This document shows positions 1 through 8,496 of a stretch of 64,000 bases of DNA, one piece after another. How positions within the stretch are numbered: the stretch's first letter is position 1; each line of letters starts with the position of its first letter. The notes under the pieces were generated by a model. It worked only from the letters and a program-made list of their open reading frames with translations, was not told the DNA's origin and searched no databases. This DNA is from Thiosocius teredinicola (GTDB lineage: Bacteria > Pseudomonadota > Gammaproteobacteria > Chromatiales > Chromatiaceae). Where the stretch lies: assembly GCF_002009425.1 (NCBI RefSeq), contig NZ_CP019936.1, positions 3,583,297 to 3,647,296 of the forward strand, given 5' to 3'. Made by a program: the position numbers and the translations under genes.

Positions 1-483
1 CTCAAAACTCATCGCGCCGATCGCCATGCCGGGGCGCAAAGCCAGCGGCAGTTTTCCGGAGTTGAAAAACTCCAGCACGATGTTGCCGCTCCAGCCCGGA
101 TCGATGCGGTGCGCGGTTACATGCACCATCAGGCCGAGCCGCGCCAGGCTCGAGCGACCATCCAGCCAGCCGACCAGGTCATCCGGCAGGGTAAGCGATT
201 CCAAGGTGATGCCGAGCGCCAGCTCTCCCGGGTGCAGCACGAAGGTGTCCTGCTCGCTGATGTAGATTTCATCGCCCATCACCTTCTCCACCGCTTGGTT
301 GACCTGCTCGCGGCTGCCGGAAAGGTCGATGAAGGGAATGGTGTGCGAACTGAACACGCGAAAGCGATGACCAAGGCGCAGATCGATGCTGACACCACTG
401 ACCGAACGGTCGTCCGGACGCGGTTCGACACTGATCCGACCGGCATTCAGTGCGTCGATAATGTCGCTGTCGCAGAGTCTCAT
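1..483 (-). CDS. dcd: dCTP deaminase, 3' end outside window
   Basis: Dcd deaminates dCTP to dUTP in the cytosol and so feeds dTMP synthesis. The reading frame starts at the ATG at 483 with MRLCDSDI and continues with the family pattern [10 protein letters not shown], then [10 protein letters not shown]. The catalytic-region segments [10 protein letters not shown] and [16 protein letters not shown] are also visible, as is EFFNSG near the edge. About 161 codons lie in the window. Typical Dcd proteins have about 190 residues, so roughly 30 C-terminal residues lie to the left of position 1. The product is recognised from family motifs. No operon partner is visible because the next gene to the right is divergent. 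Confidence 0.93.
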   Translation of the reverse strand, partial: MRLCDSDIIDALNAGRISVEPRPDDRSVSGVSIDLRLGHRFRVFSSHTIPFIDLSGSREQVNQAVEKVMGDEIYISEQDTFVLHPGELALGITLESLTLPDDLVGWLDGRSSLARLGLMVHVTAHRIDPGWSGNIVLEFFNSGKLPLALRPGMAIGAMSFE

Positions 484-647
484 GTCGATTTGGCCTCCCA
501 TCGGCGTCGCGGCGCAAAGTGTACACCACGCAGGCGATTTACCGGCCGCAGCCGCGACCGGACGCCGGAAACACCGCAATCCGCGGCTTTTTTCGCGCCT
601 GCGATCGCAGTATTTTTGCTGGCCGGTGGCGTCGCGCCGAGGAGACA

Positions 648-1469
648 ATGACGCCGACACCCCAATATTCGTCAACGCACAGAAGTATCACCGCCATGCC
701 ATCAGCCATCACCAGCGAAATCGTCGCCGACTTCCGCCAAAGACTCGAAAACCACCCGGTGTATGCCGCCGTCGCCACCCTCGAAGACCTGCAGTGCTTC
801 ATGCAGCACCATGTCTATTCCGTCTGGGATTTCATGTCGCTGATCAAGTACCTGCAGTCGGTCGTGGCGCCGACCAACTACCCCTGGGTGCCGGGCGGCG
901 ATGCCGACGTGCAACGCTTCATCAACGAACTGGTACTCGAAGAGGAAACCGACGAGCACCCGGTCGATGGCGGTTTCTCGAGCCATTTCGTTCTCTACCT
1001 GTCGGCCATGGAAGAGATCGGTGCGGACACGGCACCGGTACGCCGTTTTGTCGAACTTGTGGCAACCTCAGGCCTGCCCGCTGCGCTGGCGTCGGATGCG
1101 ATTCCCGAACCATCGCGGCGTTTTACTGCAACTACCTTCAGTTTCATTCGTTCCGGCGAACCGCATATCGCTGCAGCCGCGCTCGCGCTCGGCCGTGAAC
1201 ACATCATTCCCTGCATGTTCCGCGCGATCCTTGAGAACACCGGCGTCGATGAAAAGCAGGCGCCGATCTTCCACGCCTATCTGAATCGCCACATACACCT
1301 GGACGAAGACTTTCACGCGCCTTTGTCGCTACGGTTATTGAACGGTCTTTGTGATAACGATGAACAACGTGTTCACAATGCCGTGGCTGCGGCAGAACAG
1401 GCCGTGCTCGCACGCATCGAGTTTTGGGACGGCGTGCTGGCAGCGCTGGCGAACCGCGACCGACAATGA
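648..1469 (+). CDS. DUF3050 family (haem-oxygenase-like fold) protein
   Basis: This is a 273-residue soluble protein resembling the DUF3050 family, which is predicted to adopt an all-helical haem-oxygenase-like fold of unknown reaction. Visible family features are the N-terminal [14 protein letters not shown] segment, EETDEHPV, and a later [13 protein letters not shown] segment with histidines and acidic residues that could bind metal. The start at 648 is chosen because GAGGAG lies just upstream; an in-frame ATG at 696 is a weaker alternative. No signal peptide or membrane helix is seen. It is divergent from dcd and has no obvious operon partner. The substrate is unknown. Confidence 0.75.
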   Translation: MTPTPQYSSTHRSITAMPSAITSEIVADFRQRLENHPVYAAVATLEDLQCFMQHHVYSVWDFMSLIKYLQSVVAPTNYPWVPGGDADVQRFINELVLEEETDEHPVDGGFSSHFVLYLSAMEEIGADTAPVRRFVELVATSGLPAALASDAIPEPSRRFTATTFSFIRSGEPHIAAAALALGREHIIPCMFRAILENTGVDEKQAPIFHAYLNRHIHLDEDFHAPLSLRLLNGLCDNDEQRVHNAVAAAEQAVLARIEFWDGVLAALANRDRQ

Positions 1470-1625
1470 CCGCCGCATCTTGATGTGAAACGGGCGACGC
1501 AAGCGATCCCGGGCGCAAACGGCGTCGGCAGCGGATGACGCTTGGCTCCGTTCGCAGGCGCTAACTTCCTCAATCACTCGAAAGGTGGCGTAAACCTCGC
1601 TGCCCTTGGTTATGATTGGAGGTGT

Positions 1626-2060
1626 ATGCGCCACTCCTTGAGCAAAAGATCCATCTCCACAGGCAACAGCCCTTCGACGACGTTGTTCGTGCTGATCATC
1701 GCCATCAGCGTGGCCATCACCGGATTCGCGTTTTACGTCTCACCGGTGTTTGCGGTGCCGGCGGCGCTGATCACCGGTATTCCAGCGTACCTGATGATCA
1801 AGAACGCGATTGCGTATCGCAAGGCGTGGCGGATCTATGCCGGCGATCAGTCCATCGAAGTCACTGACGATGCGATCATCGAGCACAGCATGGATGGCGT
1901 ACTGACCATTCCGCGCCACTCTGTCGTGCGCATCGATACCGAAGACGACAAGGCCATGGTGGTGCTGCGCAGCGGCCGCGTGATCGACATCGACGGCTAT
2001 GACGACATGGGCACCTTGTTGGACGAACTCAGGCGTTTCGAACAACGCAATACTGCGTGA
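1626..2060 (+). CDS. small two-helix membrane protein of unknown function
   Basis: This is a 144-residue protein not assigned to a known family. Residues about 20-60 form two hydrophobic helices separated by a short proline-containing turn, suggesting an inner-membrane hairpin. The C-terminal half (about residues 75-140) looks like a small beta-rich cytoplasmic domain with alternating hydrophobic strands, similar in layout to bacterial PH-like membrane proteins. That resemblance is an impression only. The start at 1626 has GGAGGT a few bases upstream. The frame is open further upstream, but there it lacks hydrophobic or conserved features. Confidence 0.6.
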   Translation: MRHSLSKRSISTGNSPSTTLFVLIIAISVAITGFAFYVSPVFAVPAALITGIPAYLMIKNAIAYRKAWRIYAGDQSIEVTDDAIIEHSMDGVLTIPRHSVVRIDTEDDKAMVVLRSGRVIDIDGYDDMGTLLDELRRFEQRNTA

Positions 2061-2334
2061 TGGTGACGCACAGCTTTTAGCCGCTGGTTGATTCAACTGC
2101 AGCGGGCAACATCACCGCCCCAAAAGACGCCACTCAAGCACCTTGTCTTCCCCGCATGATCGCTGCCGGCAGCGCTCCGCGCCTGCGCAGACACCAGCAC
2201 CGGCGACAACAGGGATCGAGGACACAGCCAAAGGGGTATGAGCGATGTTGTTGGTCTATCGGCACCAGCGGTGTATCTTGCTTGTTCAAGCCTGTGCCGA
2301 CTCCCGTCGGCTTGGCAAGAAACGGTGAATCCTT

Positions 2335-2949
2335 ATGACACTGCTGACCGCTGCCCTTTTCGCCGGTGCCATGTTCGCATTGGCCCTCACGCCCGGACCC
2401 GGTGTATTCGCCACCGTAGCGACCGCGCTCGCCTCCGGCTTTTCGCGTGCTGCGATGGTGGCGTTGGGCATCGTGACCGGCGACCTGCTGTTTCTGATGG
2501 CGGCCGTCTTCGGCCTCGGCGCTCTCGCCGAATGGATGGGCGGACTGTTCACCATCGTGAAGTGGCTCGGCGCCGTCTATCTGATCTGGCTGGGAATCAA
2601 ACTGTGGCGCAGTGAGCCAAGCGACCCTGAAGCGTCGAATCAGGCGACCGCGTCTGCCAAGGCCAGCTTCACCAATGGGCTGTTCATCACCCTCGGCAAC
2701 CCGAAGGTGATCTTGTTCTATCTCGGCTTTCTGCCTGCCTTCGTCGACCTGTCGTCCTTGACCGCTACCGACGTTACCGTAATCGCGGTGGTCGTATCAC
2801 TGGTGCTCGGCGCAACCATGCTCGGCTATGCCTACGCCGCGTCGAGCGCGCGACGCCTGTTTCAGACACCGCGCGCCAAGACCGTGTTGAATCGCGCATC
2901 GGGCAGCGTGATGATCGCCACCGGCAGCGTGTTGGCCGCCAAGGCCTGA
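2335..2949 (+). CDS. LysE/RhtB family amino-acid exporter
   Basis: This is a 204-residue polytopic inner-membrane protein of the LysE/RhtB superfamily, which exports amino acids or related small metabolites. The family signature near the N terminus is present as ALTPGPGVFATVATALASG, followed by a KWLGAVYLIWLGIKLWRS segment and FTNGLFITLGNPKVILFYLG in the middle. About six hydrophobic helices can be traced. Length matches the family norm of about 205 residues. The gene is convergent with the following minus-strand gene, with only about 20 bases between them. The exported substrate cannot be read from sequence. Confidence 0.88.
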   Translation: MTLLTAALFAGAMFALALTPGPGVFATVATALASGFSRAAMVALGIVTGDLLFLMAAVFGLGALAEWMGGLFTIVKWLGAVYLIWLGIKLWRSEPSDPEASNQATASAKASFTNGLFITLGNPKVILFYLGFLPAFVDLSSLTATDVTVIAVVVSLVLGATMLGYAYAASSARRLFQTPRAKTVLNRASGSVMIATGSVLAAKA

Positions 2950-2969
2950 CACACGACCTGCTCGCCGCT

Positions 2970-3605
2970 TCAAATCACGCCGTCATCTGAGATGTCACGC
3001 GCCTCCGAGTGCGTAAGGTTCGGATGATTGCGTAACACATAGCCCGCGCTATGCAGACCGATAATCGCGTTATGCAGATTGGTGCGTAATGCCGAGTTGG
3101 GCGATTGCAGATGCTCCGCCAGGGCGTGCAGCGAAACATCCACATGGTGGTCGCAAACGGCAACCGGTATCTGCAATCGCTCTGCCAGATTGAGAAACGG
3201 ATCCAGCGACGACACGTCTTGCTGTACCGTTGCATGCGTGCGCCGATCGGCCGCTTCATTTTGGTGTTCGCAGTTGAGCCGGTCGCCGTACTGCTCAAGT
3301 GCCTCGGCATCGATCGACGGATCTTTGCGCTGCACCTTTTCGACAATGCTGATCACGACAGCGGCCGAGGCCTCGTCGGGCGCACAGGACAACACGGCCG
3401 CCAGCAGATCACGTTGCTCGCTACTGAGCCGCGCGGCTTTGTAACCGCTCATCACAAAGCTGTTGTCGTGCACCAGGCTGCGCAAGAACGCCTCGGTGGC
3501 AAAATAATATCGCGACGTATAGTGGAACAGTTCCTCGGCGAAACTGCCCCACCCAGTGTCGAACTGCGGATAGTAGTGACCGTTTACGTTTTTCGATTCG
3601 GTCAT
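2970..3605 (-). CDS. hypothetical protein upstream-coupled to pckA
   Basis: This is a 211-residue protein I do not recognise. It has no signal peptide or membrane helix. The first third is rich in aromatic residues (YYPQFDTGWG, FHYTSRYYFATEAF), the middle is helical and charged, and the C terminus contains a histidine-rich VCDHHVDVSLHALAEHL segment. The ATG at 3605 is chosen because GGAGG lies about 8 bases upstream. A longer frame reaching 3839 overlaps pckA and is unlikely. It follows pckA on the same strand after 26 bases, so the two are probably co-transcribed. Its function is unknown. Confidence 0.6.
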   Translation of the reverse strand: MTESKNVNGHYYPQFDTGWGSFAEELFHYTSRYYFATEAFLRSLVHDNSFVMSGYKAARLSSEQRDLLAAVLSCAPDEASAAVVISIVEKVQRKDPSIDAEALEQYGDRLNCEHQNEAADRRTHATVQQDVSSLDPFLNLAERLQIPVAVCDHHVDVSLHALAEHLQSPNSALRTNLHNAIIGLHSAGYVLRNHPNLTHSEARDISDDGVI

Positions 3606-3631
3606 ATCGACAGCCTCCGGTTCGGTGGCAG

Positions 3632-5236
3632 CTAGCCGGTTTGCGGGCCGGCAGCACGGATGTCTTCGGTGACTTCGTCGCTGAAGGTGCGGAAATTCTC
3701 GGCAAACATTCCGGCGAGCTTCCTGGCCTGCGCGTCGTAAGCTGATGGATCGCTCCAGCTCGACTTGGGGTTCAGGATCTCGTCCGGCACGCCCGGGCAG
3801 CTTTCCGGCACCTCGAAACCGAACACCGGATCGCGCCATGTGGGCAGCTCATCCAGCTTGCCGTCGAGCGCTGCGTTCACCATAGCGCGCGTGTGCGGAA
3901 TCGCAACCCTCTCGCCGACGCCGTAAGGCCCGCCGACCCAACCGGTATTGATCAACCAGACCCGTGCACCGTGCTTGGTGATGCGTTCGCCGAGCAATTC
4001 GGCATAGCGCCGCGGGTGCAGCGGCATGAACGGTGCCCCGTAACAGGCGCTGAACACCGGTGAGGGTTCGGTCACGCCTTTCTCGGTGCCTGCGACTCGC
4101 GCGGTATAACCGGAGATGAAGTGGTACATCGCCTGCTCCGGGGTCAGTTTGGACACCGGCGGCAGCACACCGAAGGCATCGCAGGTCAGGAAGATGATGT
4201 TCTCGGGGTGACCACCGCGGCCATCGAGGGTGGCATTCGGGATCGCACTGATGTGGTAGGCGCCGCGTGTATTCTCGGTCAACGTTCCATCGTCGAGGTC
4301 GAGATGGCGATCATCCGACGACAGGGTGACATTCTCCAGCACCGTGCCGAAACGCTGCGTCGTGCTGTGGATCTCCGGCTCGTTCTCGGGCGACAGCTTG
4401 ATCATCTTGGCATAGCAGCCGCCTTCGAAATTGAAGATGCCGTTGTCACTCCAACCGTGTTCGTCGTCACCGATCAGGGTGCGCGATGCGTCGGCCGACA
4501 AGGTGGTCTTGCCGGTACCGCTGAGACCGAAGAACAGCGCCGTCTTACCATCCTTGCCAATGTTGGCCGAACAGTGCATCGGCAACACCCCTTTACCCGG
4601 CAGCAGATAGTTCATCACTGAGAAGATGGATTTCTTGATCTCGCCCGCGTAGCTGGTGCCGCCGATCAGGACCAGGCGTTGATGGAAGTTGACCAGGATA
4701 AAGGTTTCGCTGCGCGTTTGGTCCTGGCTGGGGATAGCGTGGAAGCGCGGCGAGTTGATCACCGTAAAGTAGGGCTCGTGATGTTTCAGTTCTTCCGGAC
4801 TCGCCTGGATGAACATATTGCGCGCGAACAGGCTGTGCCAGGCGTACTCGGTGATGATCCTGATCGGCATGCGATAGTCGGCATCTGCACCGGCGAAGCA
4901 GTCCTGCACAAAGACGTCCTTCATCTGCAGGTACGAGGCCATACGCTGATGCAGGATGTCGAAGTTGTTTTCCGGAATAGGCTTGTTGATCGTGCCCCAC
5001 CAGATCTGGTCATGGCTCTCGGCTTCGTCGACGATGAACTTGTCGTTGGCCGAACGACCGGTGTGGTGCCCGGTCCGCACCACCAGTGGACCGAGGTGGG
5101 ATAGCGACCCTTCTCGACGCAACAGTGATTGTTCGTACAGCGCAGGCGTTGGAAGATTCCAGAAGATCTCGTTCAAGTTGTACAGACCGTGGGCTTCCAG
5201 GCCGCCGGTGAACTGCGATACGTCGCTTTCGTGCAT
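3632..5236 (-). CDS. pckA: phosphoenolpyruvate carboxykinase (ATP)
   Basis: PckA converts oxaloacetate and ATP to phosphoenolpyruvate, CO2 and ADP, the entry to gluconeogenesis. The 534-residue product matches the usual 530-540 residues. Visible motifs are HTGRSANDKFIVD (about 58-70), the P-loop GLSGTGKT (237-244), LIGDDEHGWSDNGIFNFEGGC downstream of it, the oxaloacetate-side segment FLTCDAFGVLPPVSKLT, and the C-terminal NTGWVGGPYG. The ATG at 5236 has a GGGGAT element 5-6 bases upstream. An upstream frame extension to 5278 overlaps an inverted repeat in the leader and is probably not translated. Confidence 0.97.
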   Translation of the reverse strand: MHESDVSQFTGGLEAHGLYNLNEIFWNLPTPALYEQSLLRREGSLSHLGPLVVRTGHHTGRSANDKFIVDEAESHDQIWWGTINKPIPENNFDILHQRMASYLQMKDVFVQDCFAGADADYRMPIRIITEYAWHSLFARNMFIQASPEELKHHEPYFTVINSPRFHAIPSQDQTRSETFILVNFHQRLVLIGGTSYAGEIKKSIFSVMNYLLPGKGVLPMHCSANIGKDGKTALFFGLSGTGKTTLSADASRTLIGDDEHGWSDNGIFNFEGGCYAKMIKLSPENEPEIHSTTQRFGTVLENVTLSSDDRHLDLDDGTLTENTRGAYHISAIPNATLDGRGGHPENIIFLTCDAFGVLPPVSKLTPEQAMYHFISGYTARVAGTEKGVTEPSPVFSACYGAPFMPLHPRRYAELLGERITKHGARVWLINTGWVGGPYGVGERVAIPHTRAMVNAALDGKLDELPTWRDPVFGFEVPESCPGVPDEILNPKSSWSDPSAYDAQARKLAGMFAENFRTFSDEVTEDIRAAGPQTG

Positions 5237-5265
5237 CGTTATCCCCAAAGATTGAAAAATCTCAG

Positions 5266-5285
5266 CCTGCAATCGCAATTGCAGG
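5266..5285. promoter_or_regulatory. perfect 8-bp inverted repeat upstream of pckA
   Basis: CCTGCAAT and ATTGCAGG flank a 4-base spacer, centred about 40 bases upstream of the pckA start codon. The symmetry and place fit either an operator for a dimeric regulator or a leader hairpin. No regulator is identified. Confidence 0.4.
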
Positions 5286-5509
5286 CGGTAGACCGGTTCC
5301 CTGCTCCAAACCTTACCGGCCGGACGGCTGATCGCACCAATGTGGAGCAGTTCGGCGCACGATGCGAGGCTTGAATCAAGGTTTGGTCATTCGACGCAAG
5401 TACCTTGCCATTGACATGGGAATAAATAAGACACGAATTTTGGCGCAAACCGCCAAGGCATCAACCGATGGCGGCGGGCGATATGGGCGGTGGCGAATCG
5501 CGATGCGGC

Positions 5510-6601
5510 CTACAGACCCGAACCGGTGCGTCCGAACCAGCGTTGATAGATTTCGTCATAGGTGCCGTTCTCGCGCAGACTCAACAGCGCGCGATTCACG
5601 ACTTCGACCCGTCCACTGCCTTGCGGAAACAGGATGCCGTACTTCTCGCGCTTGAACGGTTCACCGACGACACGGGTCGTACCCCTGCCCTCGTCCGCCG
5701 CGTAGTAGCGCAGGATCGGCGCATCGTGCACCACGGCATCGAGCTTGCCGCGTTTAAGACCGTCGAACAGATCGTCGATGTTGTCGTAAGCCTGATAGCG
5801 GATGCCTTTGAGCTGCAGAAACGCCGCTGCCGTCGAGTTGGCCGTGGTGCCGACCTTCTTGCCATACAGATCGGTGTACGACTCGATATCGGCCCGCAGC
5901 TCGTTGACCGTCATCGTCGACGTAATCTTGGCGACAAACGCCGACACCAGGAACAGACTGCCGACCACCAAGGCGATGCCCAGCACGCGCGCCGGCAGGC
6001 TGCGCGGTACATGTTCTTCGAAACCGCCACTGATCATCACGTGCATCGTGTACCAGAACGATGGCCAGAGTCCTTCACGATAACTGCGCTGAAAGTAAGG
6101 GGCCCGTCGACGTTCGAACCACCACATCAGGTTCGCAATGACGAAGATCACGAGTACGGCACCCAGAATCCATGCCGCCATCTCCCAGGTGAACAAGGCA
6201 GAGAGTACGCCGCCACCGGTGCCTTCCTGCGGGATCAGTATCTGCAACCCGGCGTCGAACACCGGGTGAGAGAAATCGAACTGGTTCTCGCGTTCCGCCG
6301 TGATCGAAATATTGCCCACGGCGAGATCCACACCACCGCCGTCGACGCTCTCCAGCATCTTGCCGAACGACGGCACCGCCGATACGTGCGCCTCCCACCC
6401 GAGTTGGGCGGCCAGCGCCTGCAACAGATCGATGCTGAACCCGGTCAGCACGCCATCCACGTTCATCGCAAAGGGCTTGCGCTCGACAGTAACGACCTCG
6501 ACCGTTTCGGCTGCGCTCGCCGACATCGCGAACGGCTGCGTCAACAAGATCCATAACGCGGCCCAAACAATCCGTCGGGCCGAAGAACTAATAAGCTGCA
6601 T
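5510..6601 (-). CDS. GluR0-like ligand-gated channel homologue lacking the K+ filter
   Basis: This 363-residue protein has the layout of prokaryotic ionotropic glutamate receptors. A signal peptide (1-31) is followed by periplasmic SBP_bac_3 lobe 1 (about 34-130). A membrane helix (about 143-161), a pore-loop region (178-200) and a second helix (about 205-222) come next. Lobe 2 follows, containing KKVGTTANSTAAAF and KLDAVVHDAPILRYY. Lobe 1 keeps the amino-acid binding style segments DLAVGNISITAERE and FDFSHPVF. At the place of the selectivity filter it reads MISGGFEEHVPR, with no TVGYGD. It lies 43 bases downstream of an intact homologue on the same strand, likely in one transcript. It may be a non-selective channel, a subunit, or only a sensor. 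Confidence 0.82.
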   Translation of the reverse strand: MQLISSSARRIVWAALWILLTQPFAMSASAAETVEVVTVERKPFAMNVDGVLTGFSIDLLQALAAQLGWEAHVSAVPSFGKMLESVDGGGVDLAVGNISITAERENQFDFSHPVFDAGLQILIPQEGTGGGVLSALFTWEMAAWILGAVLVIFVIANLMWWFERRRAPYFQRSYREGLWPSFWYTMHVMISGGFEEHVPRSLPARVLGIALVVGSLFLVSAFVAKITSTMTVNELRADIESYTDLYGKKVGTTANSTAAAFLQLKGIRYQAYDNIDDLFDGLKRGKLDAVVHDAPILRYYAADEGRGTTRVVGEPFKREKYGILFPQGSGRVEVVNRALLSLRENGTYDEIYQRWFGRTGSGL

Positions 6602-6644
6602 ATTCTTTTTCTCTTAACTAATCGCTATCGCCGGCGGATGCCTT

Positions 6645-7751
6645 TCAACCCCCGAGGTGCCGGCGCAGCAGCTGCTCCCACGCATCTCCACGGGTGAATT
6701 CGAGCAACAGCCGGTTGACCGGTTCGCGCCAGCGGCTGCCGGTGGGTAGCGCTATCGCATAGTCCTGCGGTTCGAAATCCAGCTCGAGCACGTACAGCTT
6801 GCCTGCGTAGCCGGTGCGCACGCGATACAGCAGCAGCGGCTTGTCGTACACGACCGCGTCGACATCGCCGGCGTCGAGCGCAGACAGCGCTGCGCCCAGA
6901 TCGTCGTACGCCTTGGCGGGCACGCCGTTACGTTGCATCCGGCGCTCGCTGGTCGATCCGACCACGGTCGCGGTACGCACGTTGGCCAGATCCGCTTCCG
7001 AAGACACCTTGCCCGACAGTGCGCCGAGGGTCAGCGAGGTCGTCAGGCTTGCGGTTATCGTTGAAATCAACACCACGCTGACGAACATCCAGATCAGTGC
7101 GACGAACCGACCGCCGAAGCTGGTCGGCGCCTTGTCGCCGTATCCCACCGTGGTCATGGTGACACTCGACCACCACAGACCGGCACCGATGCCTTTTACC
7201 GGATCACTCGGAAACTGCGGGTTGCGACGCCGCTCGAGAAACCACACCACCGCACCGACGATCGCCAGCAAGGTCAACAGGCTGCCGACCACGCCGAGGA
7301 ACTGCGGCGATGTCAGGCTACGCAACACAGGCAGCCAACCGGACGACTCTTCCATGGGCACCGCGATGCCCAGACCCGTGTGATAGAAGGGATGAGTGAA
7401 ATCGAACGTGATCTCGCGCTCCGGCGTCACCGACAGCGCGCCGACGGCAACGTCCATCGTCCCGGTCTCGACCGCACCGAGCATGTCCCTGAGGCTCACC
7501 TCGCGGTATTCACTGCGCAGTTTCAGCTCTGCCGCGACCCGTTCCCATAGTTCGATCGCGATGCCCTGCCACTCGCCCGACTCGCCGCGGTAGGCAAACG
7601 GCGGTACCGCGCGTGTGGCGACCGTGACGGTCTGCAGCTCGTCGGCCGCGTACGCCGGCCCCGCCGGAAGCATGCCGATCAGCCACAGGCAGAACCACGG
7701 CAACATGCGCAGATGCCTGAATTGCACTGAGATTCGGAGAGGAAATGACAT
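6645..7751 (-). CDS. GluR0-like potassium-selective ligand-gated channel
   Basis: This is a 368-residue inner-membrane protein with the prokaryotic glutamate-receptor architecture. The signal peptide ends near PAYAA (about 31-36). Lobe 1 of a periplasmic binding domain (about 38-133) includes DVAVGALSVTPERE and FDFTHPFY. A helix spans about 152-172. The pore loop carries the canonical potassium filter TVGYGD (201-206). A second helix (about 215-240) and lobe 2 follow, with DAVVYDKPLLLY. By family knowledge, amino-acid binding gates a potassium flux. The ATG at 7751 gives a plausible signal peptide; an ATG at 7706 and a TTG at 7808 are alternatives. It is transcribed together with the filter-less paralogue downstream. 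Confidence 0.87.
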   Translation of the reverse strand: MSFPLRISVQFRHLRMLPWFCLWLIGMLPAGPAYAADELQTVTVATRAVPPFAYRGESGEWQGIAIELWERVAAELKLRSEYREVSLRDMLGAVETGTMDVAVGALSVTPEREITFDFTHPFYHTGLGIAVPMEESSGWLPVLRSLTSPQFLGVVGSLLTLLAIVGAVVWFLERRRNPQFPSDPVKGIGAGLWWSSVTMTTVGYGDKAPTSFGGRFVALIWMFVSVVLISTITASLTTSLTLGALSGKVSSEADLANVRTATVVGSTSERRMQRNGVPAKAYDDLGAALSALDAGDVDAVVYDKPLLLYRVRTGYAGKLYVLELDFEPQDYAIALPTGSRWREPVNRLLLEFTRGDAWEQLLRRHLGG

Positions 7752-7856
7752 TGCGACAGCTTCGCCCTGTGCGCCAAATGCCGTGAACCTGCCGGATGAC
7801 CGGCCCAAGAGGAGCGATTCTGAACCGCGTAGGCTCGACGTTAGGATTTTAAATCA

Positions 7857-7879
7857 TGCCCCGACGTGCTGCCGGGGCA
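7857..7879 (-). terminator. hairpin downstream of the DUF2853 gene
   Basis: TGCCCCG and CGGGGCA form a 7-bp stem with a 9-base loop, 20 bases beyond the stop codon on the minus strand. It is followed by an A/T-rich stretch. The T tract is weak. Confidence 0.45.
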
Positions 7880-7900
7880 CTGCTACGGCAATTGGCGTCC

Positions 7901-8212
7901 TCAGAGGTCGCCGAGCTTGCCCATTTCCTTGGCGACCAGGTAGTAGAAGGTCACACGTTGTTTCTGGCGGTCGCCCTTCATGGTTTCGCAGACCTTGGCA
8001 ACCACACCGTCAGCCGCGCTGCCGTCGCTTTCACCGAGTTTTTTCATGCACCACTTTTCGCGAACACGATCCAGTTCCGACTTGTCGGAACACGACACCA
8101 GCGAGGCGTCCTTGCTTTGCAAAGCGATACCCAGGTGCTTGACGATCTTCTGCACGACGTCGGCGTCGGCACCTGCGTCATAACGTTGGACGTCGGACAG
8201 GTAGTCACTCAT
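7901..8212 (-). CDS. DUF2853 family protein
   Basis: This is a 103-residue cytosolic protein of the DUF2853 family, whose biochemical role is unknown. Family segments visible are MSDYLSDVQRY at the start, VVQKIVKHLGIALQSKDASL, and the C-terminal KQRVTFYYLVAKEMGKL. It lacks a signal peptide and membrane helices. The ATG at 8212 is preceded by a purine-rich GGGGGAAG at suitable spacing. The frame remains open upstream to 8350, but that part is arginine/cysteine-rich and unlike the family. It is a monocistronic gene bounded by a hairpin downstream and a divergent gene upstream. Confidence 0.85.
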   Translation of the reverse strand: MSDYLSDVQRYDAGADADVVQKIVKHLGIALQSKDASLVSCSDKSELDRVREKWCMKKLGESDGSAADGVVAKVCETMKGDRQKQRVTFYYLVAKEMGKLGDL

Positions 8213-8496
8213 GGTTCTTCCCCCATTACTCTTCTTTGGTAAACAGCGCTCGCGACGAGCGAAAATTTTTTTGCTTATTGCGAACGATTCGCCGCCGGTG
8301 TCACGGCCTGCCAAGTCGCAGCAAGGCGCACAACGGCTGCGCCGTAGCATACCGCAAGTCGGCAGGGGAAGGCTTGTTGCCGGTCAGGAAAGCGCTGCTG
8401 AACCTTCCAGTGCGACCAACATCAAAGAACAACCCCTACAATTAAAGTCGCCAGGGAAGACAGGCGATACGACAGATAACCGGAGAAACTCCGCAG

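Noticed and set aside
5468-6556. A 362-residue plus-strand frame
   Set aside because: It is antisense to the filter-less GluR0-like gene and has no recognisable features.
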